Below, piece after piece: positions 16,600-24,717 of a DNA stretch of 39,171 bases; the first letter of the stretch is position 1; each line of letters opens with the position of its first letter. The notes beneath the pieces were generated by a model that was given only the letters and a program-made list of their open reading frames with translations, did no database searches and was not told the origin of the DNA. Where the stretch lies: positions 1-39,171 of the forward strand of contig NZ_QVAI01000033.1 in the NCBI RefSeq assembly GCF_003427025.1, read 5' to 3'. This DNA comes from Jiangella endophytica. GTDB lineage: Bacteria; Actinomycetota; Actinomycetes; Jiangellales; Jiangellaceae. The translations under genes were made by a program, and so were the position numbers.

Positions 16600-17591
16600 C
16601 GGGTGGGTCGCGGGTGCCGGCACTCCCGCCCGTGGGTATCGGGACGGCGCCCTTCGGCCGGCTGTACACGCCCGTCTCGGCACGTACGGTAGCCGCGACG
16701 CTCGAGGCCGCTCGCGCGGCCGGGATCGGCTATCTCGACACCGCCCCCGGCTACGGCGACGGCCTGAGCGAGGAGCGCATCGGCCGTCATCTCGCGGCCT
16801 CGGGGACGCGGCCGGTCATCTCGACGAAGGTGGGCACCGTCGTCGACGCCCTGCCGCCGCTCGACCTCGGCGACCCCGACGCCGTCACCATGGAGCCCGG
16901 CCGGGTGCACCGCGGCTGGTCGGTCGCCGACGTCCGGCGCTCGGTGGCCGACTCCCTGGCCCGCCTGCGGGTCGACGCCGTCGACGTCGCCCTGCTGCAC
17001 GACCCCGAGACCCACGAGGATGAGGCCGCCACCACCGCGTACGAGGCCCTGCGGCAACTCAGGGTGGAAGGCGTGATCGGCGCCATCGGCGTCGGCTGTA
17101 ACCACGTCGACGTCGCCACCCGGTTCGTGGAGCGGCTGGACCTGGACTACGTGCTCATCGCGGGCCGGTACACGCTGCTCGACCACTCCGCACTCGACGA
17201 CCTGCTGCCCAGGGCGCTGGACCGGGGGACCAGGATCATCGCCGCCGGGGTGTTCAACACCGGCATCCTCGCTTCCGGGCAGCCGGGCGACCGTTTCCAC
17301 TACCGGCCGGCGCCGGATCACATCCGGGAGAGGGTCGGCCGGCTGGTGGAGCTGTGCGACCGGCACGGGGTCGAACTCGGCGCGGCGGCCGCCCAGTTCC
17401 CATCCGGGCACCCGGCCGTCGCCAGCACCGTGGTCGGCATGCGGTCGCCCGACGAGGTACTGGCCAACGTCGAGGCGCTGCGTCGGCCCATCCCTGCCAC
17501 CTTCTGGGACGAGCTGCGCGAGCGAGCGTTGCTCCCGGCGACCGCGCCGGTCCCGCGCGTCGCACCACTGATGTCCGGAGGCCTGCCGTGA
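16596..17591 (+). CDS. Aldo/keto reductase, sugar 1-dehydrogenase type
   Basis: 331 residues starting at the ATG at 16596, again in an ATGA overlap. The AKR catalytic tetrad is present: Asp48 and Tyr53 in YLDTAPGYGDGLSE, Lys78 in ISTKVG, and His135 in ALLHDPE. GIGTAPFGRLY at the N-terminus and VVGMRSPDEVLANVEAL at the C-terminal NAD(P)-binding end match the D-threo-aldose 1-dehydrogenase / L-fucose dehydrogenase / pyridoxal dehydrogenase branch. That branch oxidises L-fucose or D-arabinose to the lactone. A GH29 fucosidase in the same locus makes L-fucose a good candidate substrate. Other aldoses remain possible. Confidence 0.88.
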   Translation: MTGGSRVPALPPVGIGTAPFGRLYTPVSARTVAATLEAARAAGIGYLDTAPGYGDGLSEERIGRHLAASGTRPVISTKVGTVVDALPPLDLGDPDAVTMEPGRVHRGWSVADVRRSVADSLARLRVDAVDVALLHDPETHEDEAATTAYEALRQLRVEGVIGAIGVGCNHVDVATRFVERLDLDYVLIAGRYTLLDHSALDDLLPRALDRGTRIIAAGVFNTGILASGQPGDRFHYRPAPDHIRERVGRLVELCDRHGVELGAAAAQFPSGHPAVASTVVGMRSPDEVLANVEALRRPIPATFWDELRERALLPATAPVPRVAPLMSGGLP

Positions 17592-18841
17592 CGACCGGGC
17601 GCTACCCGACGGACTACGACCTGGCGGGATTCCTCGAGACGGCGCCGGACCCACGCGCCCTGCCGGCCGGCGCCGGCGCGACGGTCGCGGACACGATCGA
17701 CGACTACTACAGCACCCTCGTGCCCGGGCTGTTGCGTACCTCGCCCGACCTGGCGTTCCCCTATGTGGTCCCGGGCGCCCAGTACCACTCGGTGTGGACC
17801 TGGGACACCTACTTCACCGGCATGGCGCTGCCGGAGGAGTTCCTCGATCACGAGGTCGGATCGCTGCGCACCCTCCTCGCGCACGTCTCCGGCGACGGCC
17901 GCCCGCCGTCGCGGGTCGACCCCGATGGCACCGCCGACCACCGGCATGCCGCCCAGCCGATCCATGCGGCCTGGGCGCTGTCGGTCCTCGACCGCAGTGG
18001 CGACACAGAACTGCTCCGCGAGCTGTGGCCCACCCTGGTGCGGCTCCGTGCCTGGTGGGATCGCACGACGCTGGCTCGCCGCGGTCTGTACGCCTGGGTC
18101 CGCGACTCCGGTACAGGGATCGACAACGATCCCGCCATCTACGGCCGGTCCGGTGACACCGTCGGACTCGTCGACGTGAACTGCTTCCACGTCCGCGAGC
18201 TCACCGCGATGGCGCTGCTGAGCGACCGGCTGGCGACCGGGGACACGGGCCGGTGGCGGCGCCAGGCCGACGACCTCGGTGCAGCGATCAACACCTACAT
18301 GTGGGACGAGCAGTACGGGACCTACTTCCACCTCGACCTCGCCCCGCACACGTGGCGGACGTTCCAGCAGGTCACCTGGGAGGTTCCGCTGCTGACCCAG
18401 ACCTGGGCGAACCTGTTCCCGCTGTGGACCGCAGTGGCCGACCAGCGCCGGGCCGACCGCCTGATCGCCGAGCACGTGCTGGAGCCGAGACGCTTCCGCT
18501 CCCGCTACGGCCTGCGTTCCACGCCCGCCGACCAGCGCTTCTACAACAACGTGGTGATGGCGAACCCGTCGAATTGGCAGGGGCCGGTCTGGGCGTTGCC
18601 CACCGCGCTCACGGCCTACGGTCTCGCCCGCTATGGCTACCGATCCGAAGCACTCGCGCTCGCGCACGACCTGCGCGACACGTTCACCCGCGACCTCGAG
18701 ACGACCGGCGCCATCCACGAGTACTACGACGCCGAGACCGGAAAGCCGCTCGCGCACCCGCATTTCGTCAGCTGGAACCTGCTGATCACCCGCCTCATCG
18801 ACGATCTGGTCGCCGGCCACGACCCGACCGCGCTGTACTGA
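17588..18841 (+). CDS. GH63/trehalase-like (six-hairpin) glycosidase
   Basis: 417 residues from a GTG at 17588 overlapping the previous stop as GTGA. Motifs match the GH63/GH37-like cytoplasmic glycosidases such as mannosylglycerate hydrolase: SVWTWDTYFTGMAL near residue 70, PPSRVDPDG, SGTGIDNDPAIYG with the likely catalytic-acid Asp, NPSNWQGPVWALPT, and EYYDAETGKPL with the likely base Glu, then HFVSWNLLITRL. No signal peptide is present, so it should hydrolyse an imported oligosaccharide or glycoside inside the cell. It is the last gene of the rightward operon. Clan-level assignment is confident; substrate is not. Confidence 0.82.
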   Translation: MTTGRYPTDYDLAGFLETAPDPRALPAGAGATVADTIDDYYSTLVPGLLRTSPDLAFPYVVPGAQYHSVWTWDTYFTGMALPEEFLDHEVGSLRTLLAHVSGDGRPPSRVDPDGTADHRHAAQPIHAAWALSVLDRSGDTELLRELWPTLVRLRAWWDRTTLARRGLYAWVRDSGTGIDNDPAIYGRSGDTVGLVDVNCFHVRELTAMALLSDRLATGDTGRWRRQADDLGAAINTYMWDEQYGTYFHLDLAPHTWRTFQQVTWEVPLLTQTWANLFPLWTAVADQRRADRLIAEHVLEPRRFRSRYGLRSTPADQRFYNNVVMANPSNWQGPVWALPTALTAYGLARYGYRSEALALAHDLRDTFTRDLETTGAIHEYYDAETGKPLAHPHFVSWNLLITRLIDDLVAGHDPTALY

Positions 18842-19199
18842 GTGATCGCACGTGGACGCCATGATCGAGCGATTTCTCTGCGGGCGTTCGCCTCGGGACC
18901 GGCTGACCCGGGTGCCGTGCGCGCGACGACGCACCTGAGGTTCAGCACCGGCTGCAAGTCACGAGGGAGGGCCGCGCACAGCGGCAGGGCCAGACGGGGG
19001 ACTCGAGCCCTCACCGGCATTCCACTGGTGAAGGGTGATCCGAGAGTGTCCGAGGTGGGACTAGCCCACCTCGACTCACCCTCCGAACCGCTCTCGGGTC
19101 GACTGCCGCCCCGTGCGTCGAGGCCTCGGCCGCGCTCGGGACCGAGCCGAGCCTCGATGACGAGGCGGCCACAAGGACCGTCCCACGCCTGAGCTGACC
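18842..19199. other. Gene-free 358-base gap rich in inverted repeats
   Basis: No convincing coding sequence is visible. Between 18996 and 19097 there is a cluster of inverted repeats: TCACC/GGTGA (19011-19015 with 19027-19031), AGGGTGA/TCACCCT (19032-19038 with 19076-19082), the strong hairpin listed separately at 19051-19073, and CCGAGAG/CTCTCGG (19040-19046 with 19091-19097), which is an alternative pairing to the AGGGTGA stem. The gap separates two convergent genes. It could be a transcription terminator region, a structured RNA or an att-like remnant. No riboswitch or tRNA class that I know fits. Confidence 0.4.
19051..19073. terminator. Perfect 9-bp GC-rich hairpin between convergent genes
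   Basis: CGAGGTGGG pairs perfectly with CCCACCTCG around a five-base ACTAG loop. It lies between the end of the glycosidase gene (18841, rightward) and the start of leftward coding remnants at 19200. No T-run follows on either strand, so if it is a terminator it is of the T-poor type common in GC-rich actinomycetes, and its 210-base distance from the stop codon is long. It may instead be part of the larger structured element around it. Confidence 0.35.
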
Positions 19200-19898
19200 T
19201 CAGGACGACTCGAGCAGGCCGGCGATGCAGGCAGCCGGTGCGGCTGCCGGCGAGGCGCCGTCGCCGTGCGCCGTGATGGTGTGCTCGTGCTGCAGCTGTG
19301 CGACGGTCAGCTCGAGGATGGGGCGGTCGCGGCGCTCCATGACCTCCGCCGTCAGCAGGGCCAGTTCGTCGGCGGACAACCGTCCACCGGCGAGCAGTCG
19401 CTGCTGGATCGGCGCCCAGGCCGCCTGCGCCATGGGGGTCAGCAGCACCGGCCCGCGATCGGTGACGTACTGGAGCTCGCGCATGGCCCACCACGCGGAG
19501 TCGTGGCTCGGGTGTTGGTCACCGGTCTCCAGGGCCGGCGGCAGCGGCAGCTCGTCGGCCGCCAGTTCCACCACCATGCTCGCGGCCGTCGACCCCTGCG
19601 CGATGCCGGGGTGCAGGCAGACGGTGCGCTGCAGCGGCGCCCCGTCGGGTGGGGGCGCGTTGACGGTGCCGGACGCGAAGTGGTCGCGCAGGTAACGCAT
19701 CATGCCGGGGACGCTGAACTCGTCGTTGTCCGCCAGCAGCCGGCAGCCGACGCCGAAGCGTGGCTCGGTCCAAGGGCACGACTCGCGGTCCTCGTAGGCG
19801 GCCCGGAAGTCGAGCTTGGTCGGCCTGGGTGCATCGGGTTCGGTGCCGCGGCCGATCTGCTGGCCACCAACGCGCTCTTCGGTGCCCTCGGCGTTCAT
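19200..19898 (-). pseudogene. Secernin-like peptidase C69 remnant (N-terminus missing)
   Basis: The 232-codon frame resembles the C-terminal half of secernin/C69-family dipeptidases: FSVPGMMRYLRDH, TVCLHPG, GSTAASMVVEL, then HPSHDSAWWAMRELQYV. Family members run to 400 residues or more and begin with the catalytic Cys plus the DTMV region, which is absent here. The expected strand between AASMVVEL and PPALETGD (the WASL..PC..FLP part) also appears shortened, which suggests an internal deletion. The first about 25 codons look random. I read it as a decayed gene. A shorter, different protein cannot be excluded because the frame is otherwise open. Confidence 0.5.
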
Positions 19899-20185
19899 GG
19901 GGAGAGCATCGCGATCGGCCGACGCTGCGCCAGCCTCTCGAGTCGATCTTCAGAGTGCTGTCGCACATCCCGCCGGCGTATCGGCGCCGGCCGGCGCCGG
20001 AGGCCGGCGTGGTTCACCGAGGCCGAAGCGGCCTGGCACGCGGCGGAGGACTACACCGCGGTGCTCGTGCGCACCCTGGCTGCCCGGGCCTGACGATCGC
20101 GCACCACCTCGGTACGCCGGGCTGCCCGGCCACGAACAGCGATGCGCAGATGCAGCCGGAGGCCTCGTGTACCCGCTCCGATCGG
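19899..20185 (+). pseudogene. Possible decayed coding fragment
   Basis: Between the secernin remnant and the DHFR-like gene two plus-strand stretches look protein-like but lie in different frames. One reads LESIFRVLSHIPPAYRRR around 19935-19990. The other reads WFTEAEAAWHAAEDYTAVLVRTL and ends in a TGA at 20093. A frameshift would join them. I cannot assign a family, and in GC-rich DNA such stretches can be chance, so the support is low. No other feature is seen in this gap. Confidence 0.2.
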
Positions 20186-20767
20186 TCAACGGCGCACCCG
20201 ATAGCGCACGTGAAGCACCCGGTCGCCCTGAAGCACCACCTCGGGATCCTCCAACAGGTGCTGCGCGTGGACCGACCCGAAGTAGCGCTTGCCGGACCCG
20301 AACACGACGGGTACGACGTCCATGCGCACCTCGTCGACCAGGCCCGCGGCAAGCACCTGGCCACCGACGTCGCCGGCGGCGACCTCGACCATGCGGTCAC
20401 CCGCAAGCTCCCGCGCCTTGGCCACGGCTGCCTCGACGCCGTCGACGAAGTGGAACGGCGCCTCGGGGTCCCAGCCCTCGGGCGCCGGCCGGTGCGTCAC
20501 GACGACCACGTGGTCGATCCCGGCCGGAGGCTTCCCGTCCCAGCCGTCCGTCAGGTCGAAGACGTGGCGGCCGGCGACCGTCACCCCGATCTGGTCCCAG
20601 TACGCCCGGGTGTAGTCGTAGGACACCTGCGACACCTTCAACGCGCCGCTCTCGTCCAACGGGACGTCACCGCTGGTCAACCAGTCGAACAGCGGCCCGG
20701 GCTGGTCGTGCTCGTCCGCGATGAAGCCGTCCACCGACACCGAGCTGTACATGACCACCTGGCCCAT
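20186..20767 (-). CDS. DHFR-family (RibD C-terminal-like) reductase
   Basis: 193 residues. The bacterial DHFR/RibD_C fold is recognised from VVMYSSVSVDGFIADE at the N-terminus, VTVAGRHVFDLTDGW in the middle, and MVEVAAGDVGGQVLAAGLVDEVRMDVVPVVFGSGKRYFG, the NADPH-binding and late strands. This group is distinct from true folate-reducing FolA and its physiological substrates are mostly unknown. It lies 66 bases downstream of the AraC-type regulator gene in the same direction, so the two probably form a unit and the regulator may control the reductase. A second DHFR-family gene is at 35233-35799. Confidence 0.88.
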   Translation of the reverse strand: MGQVVMYSSVSVDGFIADEHDQPGPLFDWLTSGDVPLDESGALKVSQVSYDYTRAYWDQIGVTVAGRHVFDLTDGWDGKPPAGIDHVVVVTHRPAPEGWDPEAPFHFVDGVEAAVAKARELAGDRMVEVAAGDVGGQVLAAGLVDEVRMDVVPVVFGSGKRYFGSVHAQHLLEDPEVVLQGDRVLHVRYRVRR

Positions 20768-20833
20768 GGGGCGCTCCTCTGCCTTGGAATGCCCCCAAAT
20801 TAACGCGTCGTGAGCTGTCGCTCTTGTAAGAAA

Positions 20834-21679
20834 TCAATCGGCCGGCAGCGGCCAGCCGTCCAGCGTGTGGCCGGGATGTTCGCGCAGGAACCGCCGCCGG
20901 ACCTCGACGTACCGGGTCGGCGTGAGCCCGGTGAACGCCCGGAACTCGTGGCCGAAGTGGGCCTGGTCGAAGTAGCCCGCGCGAGCGGCGACGTCGCCCC
21001 AGTCGATCGGTTCGGCGGGGTCGATCGCAAGCATGGTGGCGGTGAAGCGTTGGGTGCGGGCCAGCCGCTTCGGCGTGACGCCGACGAGTTCCTTGAACCG
21101 CTGTGCCAGATGAGTGGTGCTGACACCGGCTGACACGCTCAGGCCGCCGATCGTCACCGCCCCGCTGGTCGCCGCGATGACGCTGCTCGTATGGCGGACC
21201 AGCCCCAGCCCGGCGGTCTCGCACAGCCGTCGCAGGAGCTCCTCCTCGAGCAGCGTCATCATCTGGTGCGGTCCGTCCGCCGTGGCCAGCCGGTCTCGCA
21301 GCTCAGCAATGGCGCGTCGTCCCCAGACCTGCTCGATCGTCACCGGCCGGTCACACAGCTCGGCCGCGGGCATCGGCAGGAACGGCGCCAGCCCCCATGG
21401 CTTGACGTGCACGCCGACGGACCGGGTCCGGAGCGGATAGCCGAACTCCCACGCGCGGGTGGGCGTGGTGATCATGCAGCCGTCGACGTACTCGCCCGTC
21501 TCGATGTCGGTGCCGGCGCGGATACGGAACGGCGCCCCGAGGTTGACGATGAGCAGCGCCGACGGACTCGGCGGCAGCGTCAGCCGGGCGTACGGAGGCG
21601 CACCCTCCAGGTAGTAGAGGTCGTCGATCAGCCCGTCCAGCGGCGGTCGCGGCGCTCTGGACACGTACTCCATGCCCAC
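20834..21679 (-). CDS. AraC-family transcriptional regulator
   Basis: 281 residues. The N-terminal about 170 residues form a sensing domain of the DUF6597 type (GLIDDLYYLEGAPPYARLTLPPSPSALLIVNLG). The C-terminal AraC/XylS double helix-turn-helix is clear: GGLSVSAGVSTTHLAQRFKELVG for the first, and DWGDVAARAGYFDQAHFGHEFRAFTGLTPTRY for the second. ATG codons at 21679 and 21673 are both possible starts. It is probably an activator or repressor of the adjacent DHFR-family gene downstream. Effector unknown. Confidence 0.9.
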   Translation of the reverse strand: MGMEYVSRAPRPPLDGLIDDLYYLEGAPPYARLTLPPSPSALLIVNLGAPFRIRAGTDIETGEYVDGCMITTPTRAWEFGYPLRTRSVGVHVKPWGLAPFLPMPAAELCDRPVTIEQVWGRRAIAELRDRLATADGPHQMMTLLEEELLRRLCETAGLGLVRHTSSVIAATSGAVTIGGLSVSAGVSTTHLAQRFKELVGVTPKRLARTQRFTATMLAIDPAEPIDWGDVAARAGYFDQAHFGHEFRAFTGLTPTRYVEVRRRFLREHPGHTLDGWPLPAD

Positions 21680-21874
21680 AGCATGGCCGATGTCCCGCCG
21701 ACATCGTCCAGCGCCGGTCGAACCTATCCGGCGGGAGGTGGAGTTCGTCGGTGGCGTCGGGCGCCGAACCGGAGGATGTGGAAGGTCAGGGAGGGCAGCA
21801 GCTGGGCCAGATCCTCAGCGGTCATCCGTGCCCGCCGCCCGGAGCCGGCGAGGAGCCGCGGCAGCGCCACGGTC

Positions 21875-22110
21875 CGCATCACACAGGAGGGGTACGAGAC
21901 CCTCATCGATCCGACGGACGTCGCAGCCGGCTGTGTCACGCGGTTGCGGTCGCGCGCTCCCGAGACCTGGATGGTGCCGGAGGAGAAGCGGATGCACGAG
22001 CCGATCGTCGACGACGAGCTGTTCGAGGCCGTGCATCGGCGACTGCACGGAGGCCGACGGGCGCGCAGCACCCGACGCCTCAGGCTCAGTGCCTACCCGC
22101 TGTCCGGGCT
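21875..22110 (+). pseudogene. Serine-recombinase C-terminal remnant
   Basis: One frame reads RITQEGYETLIDP, TWMVPEEKRMHEPIVDD, ELFEAVHRRLHGGRRARS and YPLSGL. This is the pattern of the Recombinase and zinc-ribbon entry segment of large serine integrases (W-x-P-x-x-H-x-P-I-V-x-x-x-L-F, R-x-x-YPLxGL). The expected CGxCG zinc ribbon after YPLSGL is replaced by unrelated sequence, and the resolvase N-terminal catalytic domain is absent. It is therefore a fragment of an integrase gene, marking a past mobile-element event. The rest of 21680-22364 holds no gene I can support. Confidence 0.6.
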
Positions 22111-22364
22111 GGAACCGCTGCCGGGCCCGCACCCGCAGACCAACAGGGACCCGCAGATCGGACCTGCAGGTAGCGGCAACGAGCGGCAGCGAAGTAGCGC
22201 CGAGATCGTTCTCATGGTGCGGGCGGCGGGGACCGCTCGCGTACGCCGGCGCGGTCAGGGTCCCAGAGATCGGCCGCCGGCGAGCACGCCGGCTTGACCT
22301 TGACGTCGGGTCAACCCTCCATCCTGGCTCCCGGCACCACGGAAGCAGAGAAGGAGGTGGTCCC

Positions 22365-23135
22365 ATGGAGATCGAATCGACCATTCGCGTGCGAGGTCTG
22401 AAGAAGTCCTACGAGAAGCTCGACGTGTTGCGCGGCGTCGACTTCGACGTGGCACCGGGCAGCGTCTTCGCCCTGCTCGGATCGAACGGGGCGGGCAAGA
22501 CCACGGTCGTGCGGATCCTCGCCACACTGCTCAAGGCCGACGCGGGGACGGCCGGCGTCAATGGCTTCGACGTCGCGACGGAACCGGAGCGGGTGCGAGA
22601 GTCCTTCAGCCTTACCGGACAGTTCGCGGCCGTCGACGAGATCCTCACCGGACGGGAGAACCTCGTGCTCGTCGCCCGGCTGCGGCACCTCGACGACCCG
22701 GGCGCGCTCGCGGACGACCTGCTCGACCGCTTCGGGCTGGCCGAGGCGGCGACGCGGAAGGTGGCGACCTACTCGGGTGGGATGCGCCGCCGGCTGGACA
22801 TCGCGATGAGCCTCATCGGGAACCCGCCGGTGATCTTCCTGGACGAGCCCACCACCGGGCTCGACCCCGAGGGCCGCCTCGAGGTGTGGCAGACGGTCGA
22901 GCAGCTGGCCGGGCGTGGCACGACGGTCCTGCTCACGACGCAGTACCTGGACGAGGCCGAGCGACTCGCCGACCGGATCGCGATCCTCCACCAGGGCCGC
23001 ATCATCGCGAACGGCACCCTCGACGAGCTCAAGAAGCTCCTCCCGCGCGCCAGGGCCGAGTACGTCGAGAAGCAGCCGACCCTGGAGGAGATCTTCCTCA
23101 CGATCATCGGCACGAACCACGAGGAGCAGAGATGA
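22365..23135 (+). CDS. ABC exporter ATP-binding protein (DrrA/CcmA-like)
   Basis: 256 residues. I chose the ATG at 22365 because a strong AAGGAGGTG ribosome site lies at 22351-22359. ATPase motifs in order: Walker A GSNGAGKTT near residue 43, Q-loop LTGQFAAVDEILTGREN, signature YSGGMRRRLDIAMSLIG, Walker B VIFLDEPTTGLDP and the H-switch region VLLTTQYLDEAERL, where the usual switch His is Gln in TTQ, as in the DrrA subfamily. It lacks the extra C-terminal stretch found in longer DrrA proteins (about 330 residues). It energises the permease encoded immediately downstream and probably exports a drug or lipid-like compound. Confidence 0.92.
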   Translation: MEIESTIRVRGLKKSYEKLDVLRGVDFDVAPGSVFALLGSNGAGKTTVVRILATLLKADAGTAGVNGFDVATEPERVRESFSLTGQFAAVDEILTGRENLVLVARLRHLDDPGALADDLLDRFGLAEAATRKVATYSGGMRRRLDIAMSLIGNPPVIFLDEPTTGLDPEGRLEVWQTVEQLAGRGTTVLLTTQYLDEAERLADRIAILHQGRIIANGTLDELKKLLPRARAEYVEKQPTLEEIFLTIIGTNHEEQR

Positions 23136-23890
23136 GCACGTACTTCTTTGCCGACACGGCCGTCCTCACCGGACGGACTCTGCGTCACGTCACCCGCAGC
23201 CTCGACACGATCATCACCACCGCGATCATGCCGATCGCCATGATGCTGCTGTTCGTCTACGTGTTCGGCGGCGCGATCGAGACCGGCACGGGCTCCTACG
23301 TGACGTACATGCTGCCCGGCATCCTGCTCATCACGGTCGCCTCCGGCATCTCGTACACCGCGTTCCGGCTGTTCACGGACATGAAGGGCGGCATCTTCGA
23401 GCGATTCCAGTCGATGCCGATCGCCCGCTCCGGCGTGCTGTGGGCGCACGTCCTGACCTCGCTGGTCGCGAACCTCATCTCGCTCGTGATCGTCGTGGGC
23501 GTCGCCCTGCTCATGGGCTTCCGCTCGAGCGCCGGGGTGACGGCGTGGCTCGGGGTCGCCGGCGTCCTGGTGCTGTTCACGCTCGCGCTGACCTGGATCG
23601 CGGTCATCCCCGGCCTCTCGGCGACGTCGATCGAGGGCGCGAGCGCGTTCTCCTACCCGCTGATCTTCCTGCCGTTCCTCAGCTCGGCGTTCGTGCCCAC
23701 CGACACCATGCCCGGCCCGGTGCGGTGGTTCGCCGAGAACCAGCCGGTGACGTCGATCGTCAACACGATCCGCGACCTGTTCGCCCAGCAACCGGCCGGC
23801 GACGTCTGGATCGCGCTGGGCTGGTGCGTGGGCATTCTCGTCGTGGCGTACGGCTTCGCGATGGCCGCCTACCGGCGGAAGGTCGCCTGA
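23132..23890 (+). CDS. ABC-2-type exporter permease (DrrB-like)
   Basis: 252 residues from the ATG at 23132, overlapping the ATPase stop as ATGA. Six hydrophobic segments are visible, starting at TIITTAIMPIAMMLLFVYVFGG and ending at ALGWCVGILVVAYGFAMAAYRR. The central GGIFERFQSMPIARSGVLWAH segment is the ABC-2 signature found in daunorubicin-resistance-type permeases. FLSSAFVPTDTMPGPVRWFAENQPVTSIVNTIR is the conserved C-terminal loop. It forms the exporter with the ATPase encoded just upstream. Its cargo is unknown. Confidence 0.92.
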   Translation: MSTYFFADTAVLTGRTLRHVTRSLDTIITTAIMPIAMMLLFVYVFGGAIETGTGSYVTYMLPGILLITVASGISYTAFRLFTDMKGGIFERFQSMPIARSGVLWAHVLTSLVANLISLVIVVGVALLMGFRSSAGVTAWLGVAGVLVLFTLALTWIAVIPGLSATSIEGASAFSYPLIFLPFLSSAFVPTDTMPGPVRWFAENQPVTSIVNTIRDLFAQQPAGDVWIALGWCVGILVVAYGFAMAAYRRKVA

Positions 23891-23904
23891 GGCAGGCTGG
23901 GGCC

Positions 23905-24681
23905 ATGCTCACCATCAGCCGGCTCGCGGCGTACGCGGGGGTGACGGTGCGGGCGGTGCGCCACTACCACCGGATCGGGCTGCTACCGGAGCCCGAGCGC
24001 GACCACTCCGGCTACCGGGTCTACGACGCCGCCGCGGTCGTGCGGCTGATCCGCATCCACACCCTGGCAGCGGCCGGCGTGCCGCTGGCCAGGGTGCAGG
24101 AGCTCCTCGACGCCGGCCCGGACGAGTTCGCCGCCGGCGTGGAGGAGATCGACAAGGAGCTGCGCGCCGAGATCCGGCGGCTGCAGGGCACCCGCAGACG
24201 GCTCGCCCGGCTGGCCGCCGGGGACCACCTGGCGCTCCCGCAGAGCGTCGTGGACTACCTCGACCGCGTGCGGGGTCTCGGCGTCGAGGAGCAGTACATC
24301 GAGATGGAGCGGGATGCCTGGATCATGGTCGCCGCTCAGGTGCCGCACCTGATCGACGCCGTCATCGCCAAGAAGCACGAGGACCTGGACGACTCCGACA
24401 TGGTGAAGCTCTACAGCTACCTCACCGGGGTGGTCGACTGGACGGTCGACGATCCCCGGGTCGTCGAGATCGCCGACCTCCTGGATCGCATGGTGACCCG
24501 CGCCGTCGAGGCCGGCGAGGTGGGCGACGACGGCCTCGACGACCGGTTCGTCGACCTGCTGGACGCGACGTTCCTGGAGTCCTCGCCGATCGCCGAGCTC
24601 CTGCTCACTCTCCTGGAGGAGCGCGGCTGGAAGGGCTGGACCCGGGTCGAGCGAGTGCCGGGCGGCCGAGCCGGGAGCTAG
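23905..24681 (+). CDS. MerR-family transcriptional regulator
   Basis: 258 residues. The N-terminal winged helix is typical: LTISRLAAYAGVTVRAVRHYHRIGLLPEPERDHSGYRVYD, followed by the about-70-residue dimerisation helix (ELRAEIRRLQGTRRRLARLAAG). The C-terminal about 140 residues form a helical effector domain (TipAS/DUF-like, with YIEMERDAWIMVAAQVPHLID and LLDRMVTRAVEAG). It starts 14 bases after the permease gene stop and reads in the same direction, so it is probably co-transcribed with the exporter and controls it in response to the exported compound. No cysteine metal-site pattern is visible. Confidence 0.88.
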   Translation: MLTISRLAAYAGVTVRAVRHYHRIGLLPEPERDHSGYRVYDAAAVVRLIRIHTLAAAGVPLARVQELLDAGPDEFAAGVEEIDKELRAEIRRLQGTRRRLARLAAGDHLALPQSVVDYLDRVRGLGVEEQYIEMERDAWIMVAAQVPHLIDAVIAKKHEDLDDSDMVKLYSYLTGVVDWTVDDPRVVEIADLLDRMVTRAVEAGEVGDDGLDDRFVDLLDATFLESSPIAELLLTLLEERGWKGWTRVERVPGGRAGS

Positions 24682-24717
24682 AGCGTGTCTGCTTCGCGAA
24701 GCGCTGGGACTCTGCTA

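Noticed and set aside
18990..19030. Minus strand GGGCTCGAGTCCC resembles a tRNA T-arm
   Set aside because: The stem is only 3 bp plus a mismatch, and no matching 5' acceptor, D-arm or anticodon arm fits nearby, so a tRNA is not supported.
21724..21830. Minus-strand 33-codon frame starting at 21826 (MTAEDLAQLLPSLTF)
   Set aside because: Too short, no ribosome site or conserved continuation, overlaps the region between AraC gene and recombinase remnant.
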